A stretch of 64,000 nt of DNA from Prunella strophiata (Eukaryota > Chordata > Aves > Passeriformes > Prunellidae). Position numbers and translations under genes: made by a program. Below the pieces are notes generated by a model, which was given only the letters and a program-made list of their open reading frames with translations, was not told the origin of the DNA and did not search any database. Of the stretch, positions 1-12,419 are shown one piece after another (within the stretch, counting starts at the first letter, position 1; each line of letters opens with the position of its first letter). The stretch spans positions 25,702,385 to 25,766,384 of the forward strand of contig JAZBQD010000017.1 in the NCBI GenBank assembly GCA_036583965.1, given 5' to 3'.

Positions 1-584
1 TTATAATTGTAGTAAACCCTGTAAAATTACTTTGTAAGTGTTAAAGTACTCAGTGATTAAGTGTTGCTAAACCCTTTTACACCATTATCTTTGCATTCAT
101 ATCCTTTGCAGTCTTAGCCCCTTTCTCATTCCCAGCCTGTCTGTAAAACATTCCCAATTGCTTCTAGTTTGATATTCCTTTGTATGATTTAACTCAGGTA
201 ATAAGTAATACAGTGAGCTTTGCCATCAAACTCTGTTAAGTCACATTTTCACAAATTCATACCAAAACCTGCTTTTGCCAAATCTCTGATGGGGTTTCTT
301 TAAGCAGCCAAATCCCTCATTCCCTACACTCCTAGAAAGCAAATGTACAAATGTCAACCCTTAAAAGCATGAATGAAGTTTTCTGTTGAAAAATGAAAAT
401 TTCCAGTAGCAATGGCAGAAAGAACAGAAGGAGCACAAAATTTAAAGTGCCATTTGATATTGAACCTGGTGGATGAGCTGAAAGAATAAAGGAGCATCAA
501 ATATGACCACATAAACAGGGTCCACTCTCCTTTGAGGTGAAATATCAAGTTTCATTAAGATGACATTTACACAGGTTTATCATT
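1..584. other. No gene recognised
   Basis: AT-rich, non-repetitive sequence with short open frames only. I see no repeat family, RNA gene or regulatory motif that I can defend. Confidence 0.6.
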
Positions 585-901
585 TGTGTGAAGAGCCAAT
601 GAGTTTTGGTATGCCTGAGCAATGTTGTCAGAGGCATGTGGGACAGGGTTTGCCATGTTTGCCATGTCCAGGAGGCAGCTAGGAAAAGATGGAGAAAAGC
701 CTTGTCTCTGGGGGGATTTTGCCTGGCAAACAGTTCATGTCCCGCATGAGACAGGCAATCAGCAGGGGAGCACTGAAGACACTGTACCCCAGAGACACTG
801 TGCAATTGATGGCAAAATGTCTCTGCCAATGGACTGCACTGGGACATTGGACTGGGCCAAAGCTCTCCTGTCAGCAGGCGCATTCAGGGAGGAGCCGTGG
901 C

Positions 902-910
902 CATAAAAAG
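902..910 (+). promoter_or_regulatory. TATA-like element in the LTR-like block
   Basis: CATAAAAAG lies at the border between a mixed-composition upstream half and a C/T-rich downstream half, where an LTR promoter would sit. It is a weak, A-rich match, and its role depends on the block really being an LTR. Confidence 0.3.
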
Positions 911-1293
911 TAACCACACCCCAAGCTCCAGGGGCTGTTCTGTCCCTTGCCTTTTGGCTCTTTTGGGAGCTTTTTGAACTTGCTTTTGAAGTCCTGTCTT
1001 CTGGCTCTCCTGCCCTTGCTGGCTCTTGACCACCCTCGTGTCTGTCCTGCCTCCCTGTGTCCCTGACAAGCGCCCTGCCTGCTTTGTCTCTGTGTGCCTG
1101 CCTGAGTCACCTGTGATCCAGCTGCCCCAAGCCAGCCCGCTGCCCATCCTCACTGTGACCCTGTCCAGGTTTCTGGACCTCCTGCCCTATCCCCCCTCAC
1201 CTTGTGTCCGACAGCCGCAGGAGCTGTCCCCAGGCAGGAAGTATCCACAGCCCTGCCTTGGGACATCGATGGCAGTCCTGGCGCTAGCACACT

Positions 1294-1350
1294 CTTTTCT
1301 CTCTGTCTCCTCTCTCTCTCTCTCTCTGTCTCCCCCCCTCTCCCTCCCCA
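1294..1350. repeat. (TC)n pyrimidine microsatellite with C-runs
   Basis: Mostly TC and TCTG dinucleotide steps running into C-rich sequence, on the + strand. It is interrupted and embedded in the LTR-like block. Confidence 0.85.
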
Positions 1351-1545
1351 TCTGATTTTTCTTCCTCTTGCCCTGTCTTCTCTAGCCCTCTTCAGTGGGG
1401 CAACTCCTTTTTGTTTTGTCTTTTCATTACCAATGGCTTTTAGATACAATGTTTGCCTTGTTTGGCCTAATTTCATTCCCAACCATCCATTATTAAAAGA
1501 ACTCCTTACAGCTCCCTACAGTGGAACACTACATTTTGGATGACA

Positions 1546-4500
1546 GCTTTATTTTTTATCCATATATGTGCATTTTAAAGGGAAACTGTTCTTCTTTGCC
1601 AACAAGATTTAAGAATTATATATTTTTTTTTCCCAGCTGAGATAAAGAAAGCAACAGAATCTAATATTGTTAAAATATTTAAATTGAAATTCATAGCATT
1701 TGATAATACTTTTCAGTAAAAATTAATGTCTAAATATCTACAAGATAAATTTACATGATCCTTCACATTTATTTTAAAACATCCTTTTTCTAAAGATGAT
1801 AAATGTAAAATGATGCCATTCATCAGATACAAAAGCAAATTTTTTAAAACTCAACACTGTGAGAACAAAATTTTATTTGCTACATAATCTTAAAAATGTG
1901 GAAGTTATCACTGTGGCCTCTCCCATGCATTTGGAAAATCTGGCCATGACAGTGAACTCAAACCTGCATCTTAAAATAAAGTCTGGTTTTCCCTCTTCAG
2001 CTTGAACATCCCTGCCTCTCCTCTACTAGCACTGCTCAAAATACCAATATCAACATATTTGGCTGTTACACAAGGAATATTATATTGCATTTTGGCCTCA
2101 AATGCATCCCTAATTAGCAGAGGCTTCAGGATAGCATACTGCCCACAGTACACTAAGAAAGTGAAGGTGTCTATACAGACTGAGTATTCTCTTCTGAAAC
2201 ATTATTGTTTCAACAAGATCCAATTCTCTCCCTTATGTAGCAGAAAACCACTTCTATTAGGGTTATGGCATACCTCTATCACTTCACTTCTGTAGTCTCT
2301 GTAGCAACAATCAATGTTGAAAGTCTCAGAGATATGGAACTGAAATATATTCAATTGCTTTCTGAACCACCATTTAAAACATCAAGAAAATAATTTCACT
2401 TTCTGCATTACAAATTAAAGTTCTCTGTAGTATTTCAGCTTCTGTTAGGAAGGCTTCTAACAACCAATTCATCTATTTTTGTTATAATTCCACTGCAGGA
2501 CTCCTAGTCCAAAAGTACAATTTAAAACCTTGTATCCAACAAGTACCCGGTGACTGTCTATGGTGTCCTGCAATAAACAGAGAGGGCAGATACATTAGTA
2601 GAAACAAAATGACTACACAACAGTGTAGGTGTAGAACAGATTAGGATTAGGACCACAGATTAGAATGCCTTTGCATGCTGGAGAGTTGCTGACAAATTTC
2701 TGGTTTCTAAATTGGCTGAGACTGAGCCTGAAAACTATGGTAGTTACACAGATATCAAACATTTAATCTTATTATCTGTTTGTGCAACTTAAATATTACC
2801 TTTCAAAGACTTGTCTTTACAGATAAGTATCGGTTGTAGTGTTTGGGGTTTTTCTGGATTTTTTGGGTTTTTGTTTGTGGTTTTTCTAATTGGTTTAAGA
2901 TATGAAAATGAAATTTGCTCTTAATTAGTCTGATTTCAGTGAAAGAATTTATAAATTTTGCTATACCTCAGACACAGAGTCCTGGATGCAAAAGCATTTT
3001 GCTTAATTCAGAATGCTAATACTTTAATACATGCATGTAAACAGTAAGGTCTCTGAAAATGCTTTGGGCTGTCTATTTACTTTCATCCATGACCATGTGG
3101 TTCTGACAGACGATGTAAAGAAAATGTTAGCTTCTTGTCACAATTCCTAAATTCTTGTCTGATTGGTTGAACCACTGGACATTACAAAGAAAATCATGAG
3201 GAATTTGTTCATTCAACTTGCTGCTTCCATGTGAAGAGCTTGATGAGATTACAATCTTTTTGATCTCCAGTACTATATATGCATTTGGTCTCCAATGCTG
3301 TGTATGCATTTCCATACTGAAACAACAGATACTGGCCTAAATCTGAATTGAAGCACTGAATTCTAAAATAGCCATGTAACTTGCAAAGTCTATGAGGATT
3401 TGTCAGTGTACTTGCACTAGAATGGTCAGTTGTGCATGCAGGGGCCATCATGTAACCTGAAAGTTATATTGGTCTCATCTCTAAAGATTTGACTGTGTAC
3501 TGGAAACTCCAGGGCATCCAGGTCTTTCATATTTCAGATCTCTCTGATTTCATGCTGTCTGTGAATGCCATCAGAATAGGTATGCCTGGCAGCTTAAAAG
3601 ACTTAGTTATTTAAGCAGTTACCTAACATTAAAGGATGCTGCTTCATGCAACTAGGCTGGAAGGCAAAATCCCTTCTTGAGCTTCAGGACTGATCCATGA
3701 GCCAAAAAAGACAATAGTGGTGGCAGTCCCATCACACCTTGTGTGGGACAAAGTCCTCCACTTCTAATGTGATTTTACATGTTGCCCTAGACTGCCTTTC
3801 CCCCTCACTTTATCCCTGAGGTGAGGCTATAGACAGTTAAATGAGCCAGCATTGCCTGCAAGCATTTGAAGACCCAAGCTTGGCCACCAGAATCTGATCT
3901 TCCCTCAATGAGGATGATTTCCAACTTGATCAGCCAAACCTGGGCTGTGCACTGGCTTATAATGAGTTAAACCATAGGACAGGATCACTAAATATAACTA
4001 ACTCATGGCAGAGAGTTTCTCAATCTGAGCCTGGCTGTTGATTTAAGTAAATCCTTCCTAAAATATTACAGAGTACACCTAATATTTTTGAGTGCAATGA
4101 ATTCTAAAATATGTGCATAATCTTGATGTCTGTCCTTCAGCATATTGTCATGGCTCTTTCATTACCTTCTTCAGATTAAATTGCTTCATATTAAATTTTT
4201 ACTTTATTAAAGTTTAAAAAGTAAATAAACACAGTCAATTGGTGAAATATCTATGACCTGACTGATATATAGACATATGATTTGTACACATTGTTTCATC
4301 TTTTCTTGTATATGCACACAAATGTATAAATGTTTTTAGGGGGGCATGTGTATGCAGAACAGACAATCTGATATATCTAAATTATATCAAGCTTGATATT
4401 GCAAGGAATTTGTACTGTATATGTACATTCAAATTTACAAAATAAACTGCCTGAGTTTGACATCAGCAGCTGAACTTACAGAAGACTTTAAAAAAGTGTT

Positions 4501-4785
4501 TGGAAGAGGTCCTTTTCCACCTAAAATTGCATGGAATGAATACTGCTACTGTAACAAGCAACCCAATCAAATTAATTTTACTACAAAATGTGTAAGGCTT
4601 GGATAAACTTAAATATTGGTGCTACAGATTACTAGAACATGGAGTTTATGCCAAGGAACCAATGAGTTTTAAGATCTTGGAACTTCTCTCAGCAGGTATT
4701 TATGGCCTGACGTGTTAACAGAAATTTTCAGCATAATTCTGAAAAGAACAGAACAGAGCATATTAGAACAAAATGCATTCAAAAA
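1546..4785. other. AT-rich intergenic sequence, no gene recognised
   Basis: No coding region or named repeat. A short T/G-rich tract lies at about 2838-2887. Around 3640-3980 the composition is more balanced and may hide an old repeat that I cannot classify. Confidence 0.55.
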
Positions 4786-5160
4786 GACTATTTCAGTTAG
4801 AAAGGATGTGTTAACTGTCATCCAGTCTAACTGCCTGACCACTTCAGGGCTGACCAAAAGGTAATGCATGTTATTCAGAACATTGTCCAAATACCTACTA
4901 AAGACTGACTAATAGGGGGTATCAAGTACCTCTCTAGGAGACCTGTTCCAGCATTTGATCACACTGTCCTTAAAATAAACAGGCTTCTTAATGTCAAAAA
5001 CCTTCCTGGATGCAGCCTTGACCCATTTCCATGCATCCTGTCACTGGATCTCAGGAAAAAGAGCTTGGCAGCTCCCTCTGCATATCCTCTCCTCAGAAAC
5101 CTGTAAAGAGTGATGAGATCACCCCTCAGCCTCCTGTTCTTCAAACTAGACAAAGAAAAA
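4786..5160 (-). mobile_element. CR1 LINE fragment, 3' end of ORF2
   Basis: Read on the minus strand, this is the C-terminal end of the CR1 ORF2 polyprotein. Complement 5153-4959 gives a frame beginning SSLKNRRLRGDLITLYRFLR, then Asp-Arg-Met-His-Gly-Asn-Gly, typical of the CR1 region after the reverse transcriptase. Further on, the complement of 4910-4796 matches the short CR1 3' UTR. The copy is truncated at its 5' end, as most CR1 copies are. The terminal ATTCTATG-type repeat is not evident at the 3' end, so it is either eroded or an old subfamily. It is non-functional. Confidence 0.85.
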
Positions 5161-8100
5161 TCTGGACTAGAAGTAAGAAGTAAACTCTTCCTGAGCTTGA
5201 ATCAACCTGAAAAGAAAACTTCAGGATTTCTGGAGAATTTTCATCATCTTTTTTCACTTTTGCAGCATTCAGGGAATGTGAACCCCTAGAAAGTTTTAGG
5301 ATGAGGAGGAGGATAAATGCAGCAAGAATGTACTTGTGTCACATCAATGACTTCTCATCTGAATTCAGCTGAGTCAAAAGGTCAGGGTTTTTAAGTTTCT
5401 ACTTGCGTTTCTGGGAAAGACAAAAACTTTTAGTAGCCTATCAGTCGCTGGCCTAACCTTTGATCTTAAAATCAAACTGAACTGGAGACTGCATCTATAG
5501 CAGAGAAAAAGAATCTGTGAATTGAATAATATGTTTTTAATATTATATAGGACTATATTTGACTACTTTTAGCGCTTAAACTCTGTGGGAAAACTGATGA
5601 ATGAGCTTTTAGCAGAGAAACCATGTGCACACTACATCTCGTACCTACTGTTATTGCAAATCAAGCCAGTGGCACTGTTTGCATTCAACACTGAACACAT
5701 TTGCATCATTTACCACACAGGCCATTAGATCCACTGTGATAGAGGAAGTTGTGTTTTTCTATAAGATGCTCCTAAACCATGTAGCTTTTTTTGATACTCT
5801 CTTTCCACAACAGATATTTAACTATCCATTATATGTCTGGAGCCACTATAAAATGATTGTCAGACTTTGAAATTTTTTCTGCCTATATGAGAAATCTAAA
5901 TGCTATATTTCAGTGTGCAAGAAACAGTTTTAACAAAACTACTCTGATTAATTTCTATCATCAGCATATCAAAACTGGTCCTTAAAAGTATTTTGAGAAA
6001 AACTTAATGGGAGCACTTCAGGACTCAGTCTGTTTTTACAGTTGTTTCATGCCTTTGGGTAAATTCTTCTGCATTTCTTGTACCTTTGGCTTAGCAGAAC
6101 TAACATGGGAAGTAGCATAAGATCCCTGAATTATAGTTCTGGTAAATAATTTTTTTTTTTTTTTTAATTACATAGTAGTTCACTCTACAGTGTCTACACT
6201 GGATTCACAGTGTTTTGGAACGAAAATACAGTCCCAAGGCTGCAATGAAATAGCAGCAGAATCAGAGAAATGAGAAGCTGTTAATTAAGTAAGTAACTTA
6301 GATGTGTTTTTGGATTCTTGTTTCCTGTACTTTGTCCTGTATTCATGGTCAGTGAAACTGAGATAAAAAGCAGTCTGAAAAATCCAAGATTTTTCATCAA
6401 GTTCATTGGACTGAGCTCGAAATGAACTGTCCATGAGCACTGCATCTGGTAGCTAAATAATATCCAAAAATGAATTTGTTGTTATATATGTCTACTGCAA
6501 TCCCATACCACAGAGAAATATGCCATCTTCTGATTTGAAACAAGATCTAACCCAGAAGAAGCTACACAGTAGCACTGGGATTGGAACTATTAATGAAAAT
6601 GTAAAGGGATTTTACATGAAGTTATAGACAGAGGCATTTTGAAGGCTAAATGAAACTCTGCTTCCTTCAGTGCTCCTCTGTGCTGTTAGCAGAATACAGC
6701 TGCAGAGATCCATGGGAAAATTTTAGCCCTAAGCAAATGTACCAAAGTATTGCTACAATAAAACAGATATTGAAGAGAGCTAAAATATCTTGCAAATGTC
6801 CTTGTCAACCTGCTGCAAGTTAAAAGTGAAATCTCTGGAATGTCATATTGTAGAAAGAGACAAACTCAATGCATTTAGATATTCCAGGAATCTGATTCAA
6901 ATTACTAAAACTATTAATTTGTTGATATAACCCCCAGTTTTCTAATCTGAATTTGTTTGTTTGTTTGTTGGGGGTGTGTGTTTTTTTGTGTGTGTTTTTT
7001 TGTCCAGGATTCAGAAAAAAATATTCACATACTTTAAAAACAATAATCATTGGTATTTCTGAGAATGACATCCGTGATCACAGATGCACAGTAACTAAAC
7101 AAATTTTCAATGACTTAAAAAAAGGATACCATGAGGTAAACATGAGACCACAATTTCTGTACTGATTAGGTTTCCAAAGGCTGTCTCTGACAATAGCAGG
7201 TATACCAATATTTAGCTGTAAGGGTACAATCAATGTGGGAATGACAGGTAAACGCTGAAACTCAGTTAGATGGAGAGGTGGTAAAGACTGTCTTCAAAAG
7301 AGCATTTCTTTCTTTCTACTATCACAACAGTCAATCCTCACTTTTCTTTTTTGTTGTTTATTCACCATCATTTTGATTTTATATTCCTTGAATTATATAC
7401 AATGATTTCTCAGACAGCACCTTCTTCTGTTATTTAACCTTGCTGTGGCAGTTCTGCAGCCAAGTTGGTGAAGAGTGACAGCAGCCTGTACCAGCAAGAA
7501 GCCCATGTAGGTTCAGTGGCTTCTGGAGCCCTGAGGTGTGCAGGACAAGTCACAGCCATGCTGCTGCAAAGCAGTTTTAAAATTTCCCCTGTTAAGCAAG
7601 CCCTGCAGTGACCCTTTACTTTTCTCAGACTCTCAAGACAGTTGTTGGTTGCATTACAGGTGCTGTATCTCTCCTAAATGCTGTGGTCAATAAAGAAACT
7701 CAGAATAGAAGACAACTTATGTACTTTGTTAGTTGAATTTCTTGTCAGTGTCTAGTAATAAGGTTTGATGGTAGCTTCACATGTGATGAAATGTAATAAA
7801 TTGAGAAAAGATGAGGACATAGGTTAAGCATATTGAAATAGGCCCTGTCTTGAGTACTTTTTTTCATGGCAATTTTCCCAGGGAAGGATAATCAGTCAAG
7901 TCCAGTAGAAAGCTCCAGTAGAGTCTGGAAGTCCCCCAAAGTCTTGTATTACTCATTATTTTAAAAGTTACTGGTATGCCTTCAAAATTATAAGATTTTT
8001 TTTTCTAATATTTGACTGTCACATTGTACTACTGAAGCTGTCTTGCTTAACACCTTGTTTCTCATCCTTTATGCTGTATCCAATATCTTTGTTTTCTGGC

Positions 8101-8757
8101 TTAATAGTTTCCTTTTTAACAGTAGCAAGTGCCTACAGTGGCTCACTAAAATGTTTGTATTACATAAATGAACAGCCTGGAGTCTGAGACTCTGCTCCTT
8201 TGATTTTGAAAGTCTTATTCATCCTGAGAAATAATCAATTAATTTATTAGTGACATTCAGTGAGTGGCACTCATTGAATAGATAACATTTGTCCCATCAG
8301 AAATAGACTTAAGTCCACCTACACATTCATGTATACTGTGCAGTATTTATAACTCTCTCCTCTGATACATGTAATCCTTAGGTGTATCTCAGGTTTGACA
8401 GGGCAACCTGTCAAGGGCAGTAAATACCTACTTTTACTCACTGTGAAGAAGGATGCAAATTTATAGTGCCATATATACATTTTTCATTCATCTTCTATTT
8501 AAAAATATGTCAATATGACATATACACAGTTTGAGTTTGCTTTTCAAACAAGTGAAACAATTTTATCCTATATTTTTCCTCCTTCATCTTATTAAACTGA
8601 CACAATTTAGCACTGTAATCTACTTCTGGGAATATTTCACATTTAGAATATATGAAGTTTGACAGCATTACAAAGCTTCAGGATGGCAGAATGTAGAAGA
8701 GAAAAAAAGAGGAGAAAAGATTGGTACATATGCATGTTATATTTGAATATACACACT
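5161..8757. other. AT-rich intergenic sequence, no gene recognised
   Basis: Contains a T16 run (6150-6165) and a TTTG/TG low-complexity tract (about 6952-7002). A more GC-balanced patch at 7430-7690 ends in an AATAAA-containing stretch, but I cannot assign it to any repeat or gene. The open frames (up to 83 codons) look random. Confidence 0.55.
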
Positions 8758-8785
8758 TTATATGTGTATATATATGTGTATATAA

Positions 8786-8819
<34 letters not shown>

Positions 8820-8845
8820 TATGTGTATATATATGTGTATATAAA
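8758..8845. repeat. TA/TG microsatellite
   Basis: Alternating TA and TATG steps, compound and imperfect. It produces the Tyr/Ile-rich tail of an open frame that should not be read as protein. Confidence 0.95.
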
Positions 8846-8918
8846 GACTTTTTTTTAGTAACTTTGTATAGCTAAATTTAATCTAGTTCCAAAATAATAA
8901 GCTAGGTCTGACTGCTAA

Positions 8919-9300
8919 CAGAATTCACAGAATTCATAGAATGACTAGGTTGGAAGAGACTTTGAAGATCATCGAGTCCAACCCATGCCCTAACATCTCA
9001 ACTAAACCATGGCACTGAGTGCCACATCCAGTCTTTTCTTAAACTCATCCAGGGATGGTGGCTCCACCACCTCCCTGGGCAGGCCATTCCAGAATTTTAT
9101 GACTCTTGCCATGAAGACTTTTTCCTGATATCCAACCTATATTTCCCTTGGCACAGCTTAGGAATGTGTTATCTGGTTGTGTCTCTTGCTGCCTGGAGAA
9201 AAAGACCAACCCCCACCTGACTACAACCACCTTCCAGGGAGTGATAAAGTCACCCCTGAGTCTCCTTTACCCCAGGATAAACCACCCCAACAAAGAAGAA
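8919..9300 (-). mobile_element. CR1 LINE fragment, 3' end
   Basis: The plus strand begins with two CAGAATTCA/ATAGAATG-like steps (8919-8945), the complement of the tandem ATTCTRTG tail that ends CR1. The canonical CR1 3' UTR follows in reverse: the motif GGTTGGAAGAGAC, then 'gatcatcgagtccaaccc', then the 'ctccaccacctccctgggca' block. The ORF2 C-terminus starts around 9240-9300. The copy is 5'-truncated, about 380 bp long, and rather well preserved compared with others in this window. Confidence 0.92.
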
Positions 9301-9648
9301 GCCTGTTCAAGATTTGACATAGCATTTTTCATTGCAAAAAGACACACCAGCACTCTTGATACTGTAAATAACAACTGGAAAGAGCCAGGAGAAAAACTCA
9401 GAACTCAATAGTATACCTTAAATAAATATAAACAATAGTCAGACAGACTTTAAAATGCAATGTTTGCGTGAATACAGCTATAAGTCTCTGAAATTTCACA
9501 TTAAATCTTGTCCCAAGGTACAAAGTGAAACAGAAAAAAAAAACATAGGCATATAAATGCACAGCAATGATGACATTAAGTAGCACTTTCCCCATCACAT
9601 ATAAATACTGTTTATGATAAACCTACACATATTTACTATTGCTCTATT
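9301..9648. other. AT-rich sequence, no gene recognised
   Basis: Unique-looking AT-rich DNA between a CR1 copy and a T/G tract. Nothing further is supported. Confidence 0.55.
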
Positions 9649-9856
9649 TGTGGGTTTGCTTGATTTGGATTTTTGTGTGTGTGGGGGTGGGTTTTTTGTT
9701 TTGTTTGTTTGGTTGGTTGGGGTTTTTTTTGTTTGTTTATTTGTTTTTGCTGGGTTTTTTTAATGGGTTTTTGTATGCTTGGTTTTTTTTATTTGGTTTT
9801 TTTTTTTTTTTCTGGCTGGTTGGTCTTGGTGGGGGAGTGTTTTGGGGTTTTCTCTG
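9649..9856 (+). repeat. T/G-rich low-complexity tract with G-runs
   Basis: About 200 bp made almost entirely of T and G on the plus strand, in the order TTTG, GGTT and GTTTT with no fixed period. It has at least six runs of three or more G (for example around 9692-9700, 9720 and 9830-9850). The two long frames across it (97 and 101 codons) are Phe/Leu/Gly/Val/Trp-rich artefacts of the composition. Confidence 0.9.
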
Positions 9857-10029
9857 TTTTGATCATGTTATTTTTTCTACAGGGAAACCAGTCAGTTACA
9901 TCAAAACCTTCAAAGCCAGAATACAGTCTTGATGTAGCAATGGGAATTGAAGAATTCATGTATTTCACCTATATGTAGAAAACAGAAAACAAGTTTATCC
10001 CAGCTTTTAGTGACAGGATTTTTCTTTTC

Positions 10030-10053
10030 TTTTTTTTTTTTTTTTTTTTTTTT
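10030..10053. repeat. T24 homopolymer
   Basis: Twenty-four uninterrupted T, preceded by interrupted T-runs from about 10021. Confidence 0.97.
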
Positions 10054-10163
10054 GTATCCTAAGATGCTTACATACACACAATTATCCATGACAGATAATT
10101 TTAAAGTTACCTGGAAAAATCTGTTTTTCTAATTCAAGAAAAGTTGTTCCTCTGCAACTATGT

Positions 10164-11695
10164 ACCAGAATTATATAGAATGGTTAATCTTAATGTTGGA
10201 GGGGATCTTGGGAAGTGTGTTCATCTTGTCAAACAGGGACAATTAGACCCTGTTGCCTAAGACCATGTGTAATAGGTTGTTTTTTATTATGGCTGAAGAT
10301 GGAGACTCTGGAACTCTGTCAGCAACTTCTAGTAAAGTCACCCTCACAGCAAACAAGAGTTCCCTGGTGGTTAGACAGAATCCTGTGTTCCTGTGTGTTC
10401 CCACTATCTCTTGTCCTGTCCCTGAGCACCACTGCAAAGAGCCTGGCCTTTTTCTTTTCACATACCCCTTCTCAGGTATTTACAAACATTAACAATATAT
10501 TCCAGAGGCTTCTGTTCCCTAGATTAAATAGTAGAGTTCTTTCAGTCTTTCCTCATAGGAGAAATCTTACAGCCCCTTAATCATTCTTGTAGTTTTCCAT
10601 TGATCTTTCTTAGATATGTCCAATAGGAAGAGCCCAGACCTGATGGACACAGAGCTCCAGGAATTGAATAAAGGGAAAGTACTAGACCTCCCTCAGACCT
10701 GTAAAAAATACTACTTTTACTGTAGCTGAGGATATAATTTTTATTTTTTGTGACAAGGGCACATGGCCAGTTCATGTTCAACCTGATATTCTCCAGAATC
10801 CCAGATTTTTTCTTTGCAGCTGCTTATCACCTGGCCAGCCTGCAGCATATAGTAGTACATAGGGCTGGTCTTCCCCACTTCCATTTGCTGAACTTCTCGG
10901 GGTCCCTTCATGTCAGTCACTCTCTCCAGCCTGTGAATGTCTCTCTGAATGGCAGGGGTGCAACACTTGAGTCTATTACCCATCCACTCCTCCCAGTTTG
11001 GTGCTGCATGGAGGCGTGCTGGGAGTACACCCTACCCTATCATCCAAGTTGCTAGCAGATATATTTAATAGGTCTGGATTCTATTTGTCAACTAAGGTAC
11101 ACACAGCTAGACACTGCCCTCTAACAAGACTCTTTGCCAGTGATCACCACTCTTCAGTCCTGGTCATTCATCATTTTTCTGTCATTCATCCATCTTGTAC
11201 ATCAACAATTTCTCTATGATGACCCTATGGGAGACAGTTTCACAAACCTCAACAAAGTCCAAGCAGATAGTAACAAACAGAAAGTTACTGCAACAGACAG
11301 TTATTTCCACACAGGAATTTATCAAGTAGATCAAGTATGGCTTCTCCTTGGTGACTGCTTCTGAACTCCCATATGTTCTTAAAAGTGGTTTTAAGAATTA
11401 GCTGCTCTCTCAATTTCACAGTGAGGCCGACAGGTCTCTTGTTCCTTGGGTTCTCTATCTCAACCTTCTTGAGCTCACTTTTTGTTCCCTCCAGTCTTTG
11501 AGCATTTTACCAGTCACTATGAACAATCAAAGACTCTCAAGAGGGGCCTTGCAATGGCATGTTCTAGCTCTCACAGGACCTGTGGGAAAATTCTGTCATG
11601 GCCTATAGGCTTAGATATGTCCCCTTTTGTTGCCTTCTCTGACCTAATCTGCTTCCTGCCTCAATTTTTCCACCTGAGTAGCTCACCCACCTATC
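10164..11695 (-). mobile_element. CR1 LINE, long degraded copy (ORF2 RT to 3' UTR)
   Basis: The longest CR1 copy in the window, read on the complement. It keeps the order of CR1 ORF2 as far as I can follow it. The block matching NYRPVSLT of the reverse transcriptase lies at about 11450-11411, now reading RNKRPVGLT. The FDTVSH block lies at about 11260-11221, now ETVSHRVI. The segment around 11100-11030 corresponds to GSVLGPVLFNIFIND, followed by ORF2 C-terminus and 3' UTR down to 10164, where a TATAGAATGG end is visible. The catalytic F/Y-A-D-D box (about 11015-11000) is no longer readable. Frameshifts and stops occur throughout, and the copy is old and inactive. Confidence 0.88.
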
Positions 11696-11720
11696 ACATG
11701 GTATTGCCAGGTAGCTATGT

Positions 11721-11820
11721 CTGGTTTGGTGTTGTTTTTTTTTTTTTTCATTTGTTTGTTTTTGTTTTTTGTTGGGTTTTTTGGTTTTGTTTTGGGTTTG
11801 TTTTTTTTTTTTTTTTTTTT
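11721..11820 (+). repeat. T/G-rich tract ending in T20
   Basis: TTTG/GGTTT low-complexity sequence that abuts the 5' end of the neighbouring minus-strand CR1 copy and finishes in 20 T (11801-11820). Confidence 0.92.
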
Positions 11821-12084
11821 CCATTTGGTTGAGGCTTTTTTGAAGGGAGAAAGGTTGGCATTGAAAAAATTCAGCTTTTTGAACAGTTTAATGTCTCTAT
11901 AGAAACACAGAAACATTAATTTTTTGTGAAGTGAATTTGGGAAGCATGGAACAAAGGTACCTATGATGCAATCCATATTACTGAGCCCAGTTCCATGAAC
12001 AACTGAGTAACTTTCATTAGTCCCATACAAATGCACACAGTGTGTAGTTCTGGTGAGTGATGACAGATGATAGAAAATAATATG
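11821..12084. other. No gene recognised
   Basis: Short unique-looking stretch between low-complexity tracts. The 134-codon minus-strand frame across it and the T/G tract is an artefact of the poly-A complement. Confidence 0.5.
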
Positions 12085-12250
12085 CATCTATCATACATAT
12101 CTATATTTCTATATATATCTATGTATATCTATATCCACACCTGTAACTCTACCTATATTTATATCTATATCATCTATACCTATATCTATCTGTATCTACA
12201 TCTATATCAACTATATTGATCCCTACCCATCTATCTGTCTGTCTACATAG
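12085..12250. repeat. Degenerate TATC/TATCTA microsatellite
   Basis: Many TATC, TATA and CTGT steps with frequent interruptions, an eroded tetranucleotide-type array of about 165 bp. Confidence 0.9.
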
Positions 12251-12419
12251 GTAATTTGCATTGGAAGTAGTTGCAAGGATTTAGAAAGAAATATTGCTGT
12301 TGAAACTGATCTTAATAAATTTCCAAAACTCTTTGAAATCACTATTATGAAACAGCAAAAAAAAAAAAAAATGAAAAATGCTACACACATAAATGAAAGA
12401 TCAAATGCAAAAGGTTAGA
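12251..12419. other. AT-rich sequence with an A-run
   Basis: Contains an A-run of about 14 near 12357-12371. Nothing else recognised. Confidence 0.5.

Larger units (their letters stand above)
585..1545 (+). mobile_element. GC-rich LTR-like block, probable avian ERV solo LTR
   Basis: This block of about 950 bp is far richer in G and C than the AT-rich DNA on both sides, which suggests inserted sequence. In the + direction it shows the order expected of an LTR: a long U3-like part, a TATA-like element (CATAAAAAG, 902-910), a C/T-rich downstream part with repeated CTTTT/GGCTC motifs, and an ATTAAA signal near 1492. A pyrimidine microsatellite lies inside it (1294-1350). I could not find a convincing target-site duplication, so both ends are approximate. 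No gag, pol or env reading frame is present. The open frames crossing it on both strands (60-113 codons) have no family resemblance. An unrelated GC-rich repeat is the main alternative. Confidence 0.45.

Noticed and set aside
9639..9978. Two overlapping frames rich in Phe, Gly and Trp
   Set aside because: They are artefacts of the T/G low-complexity tract.
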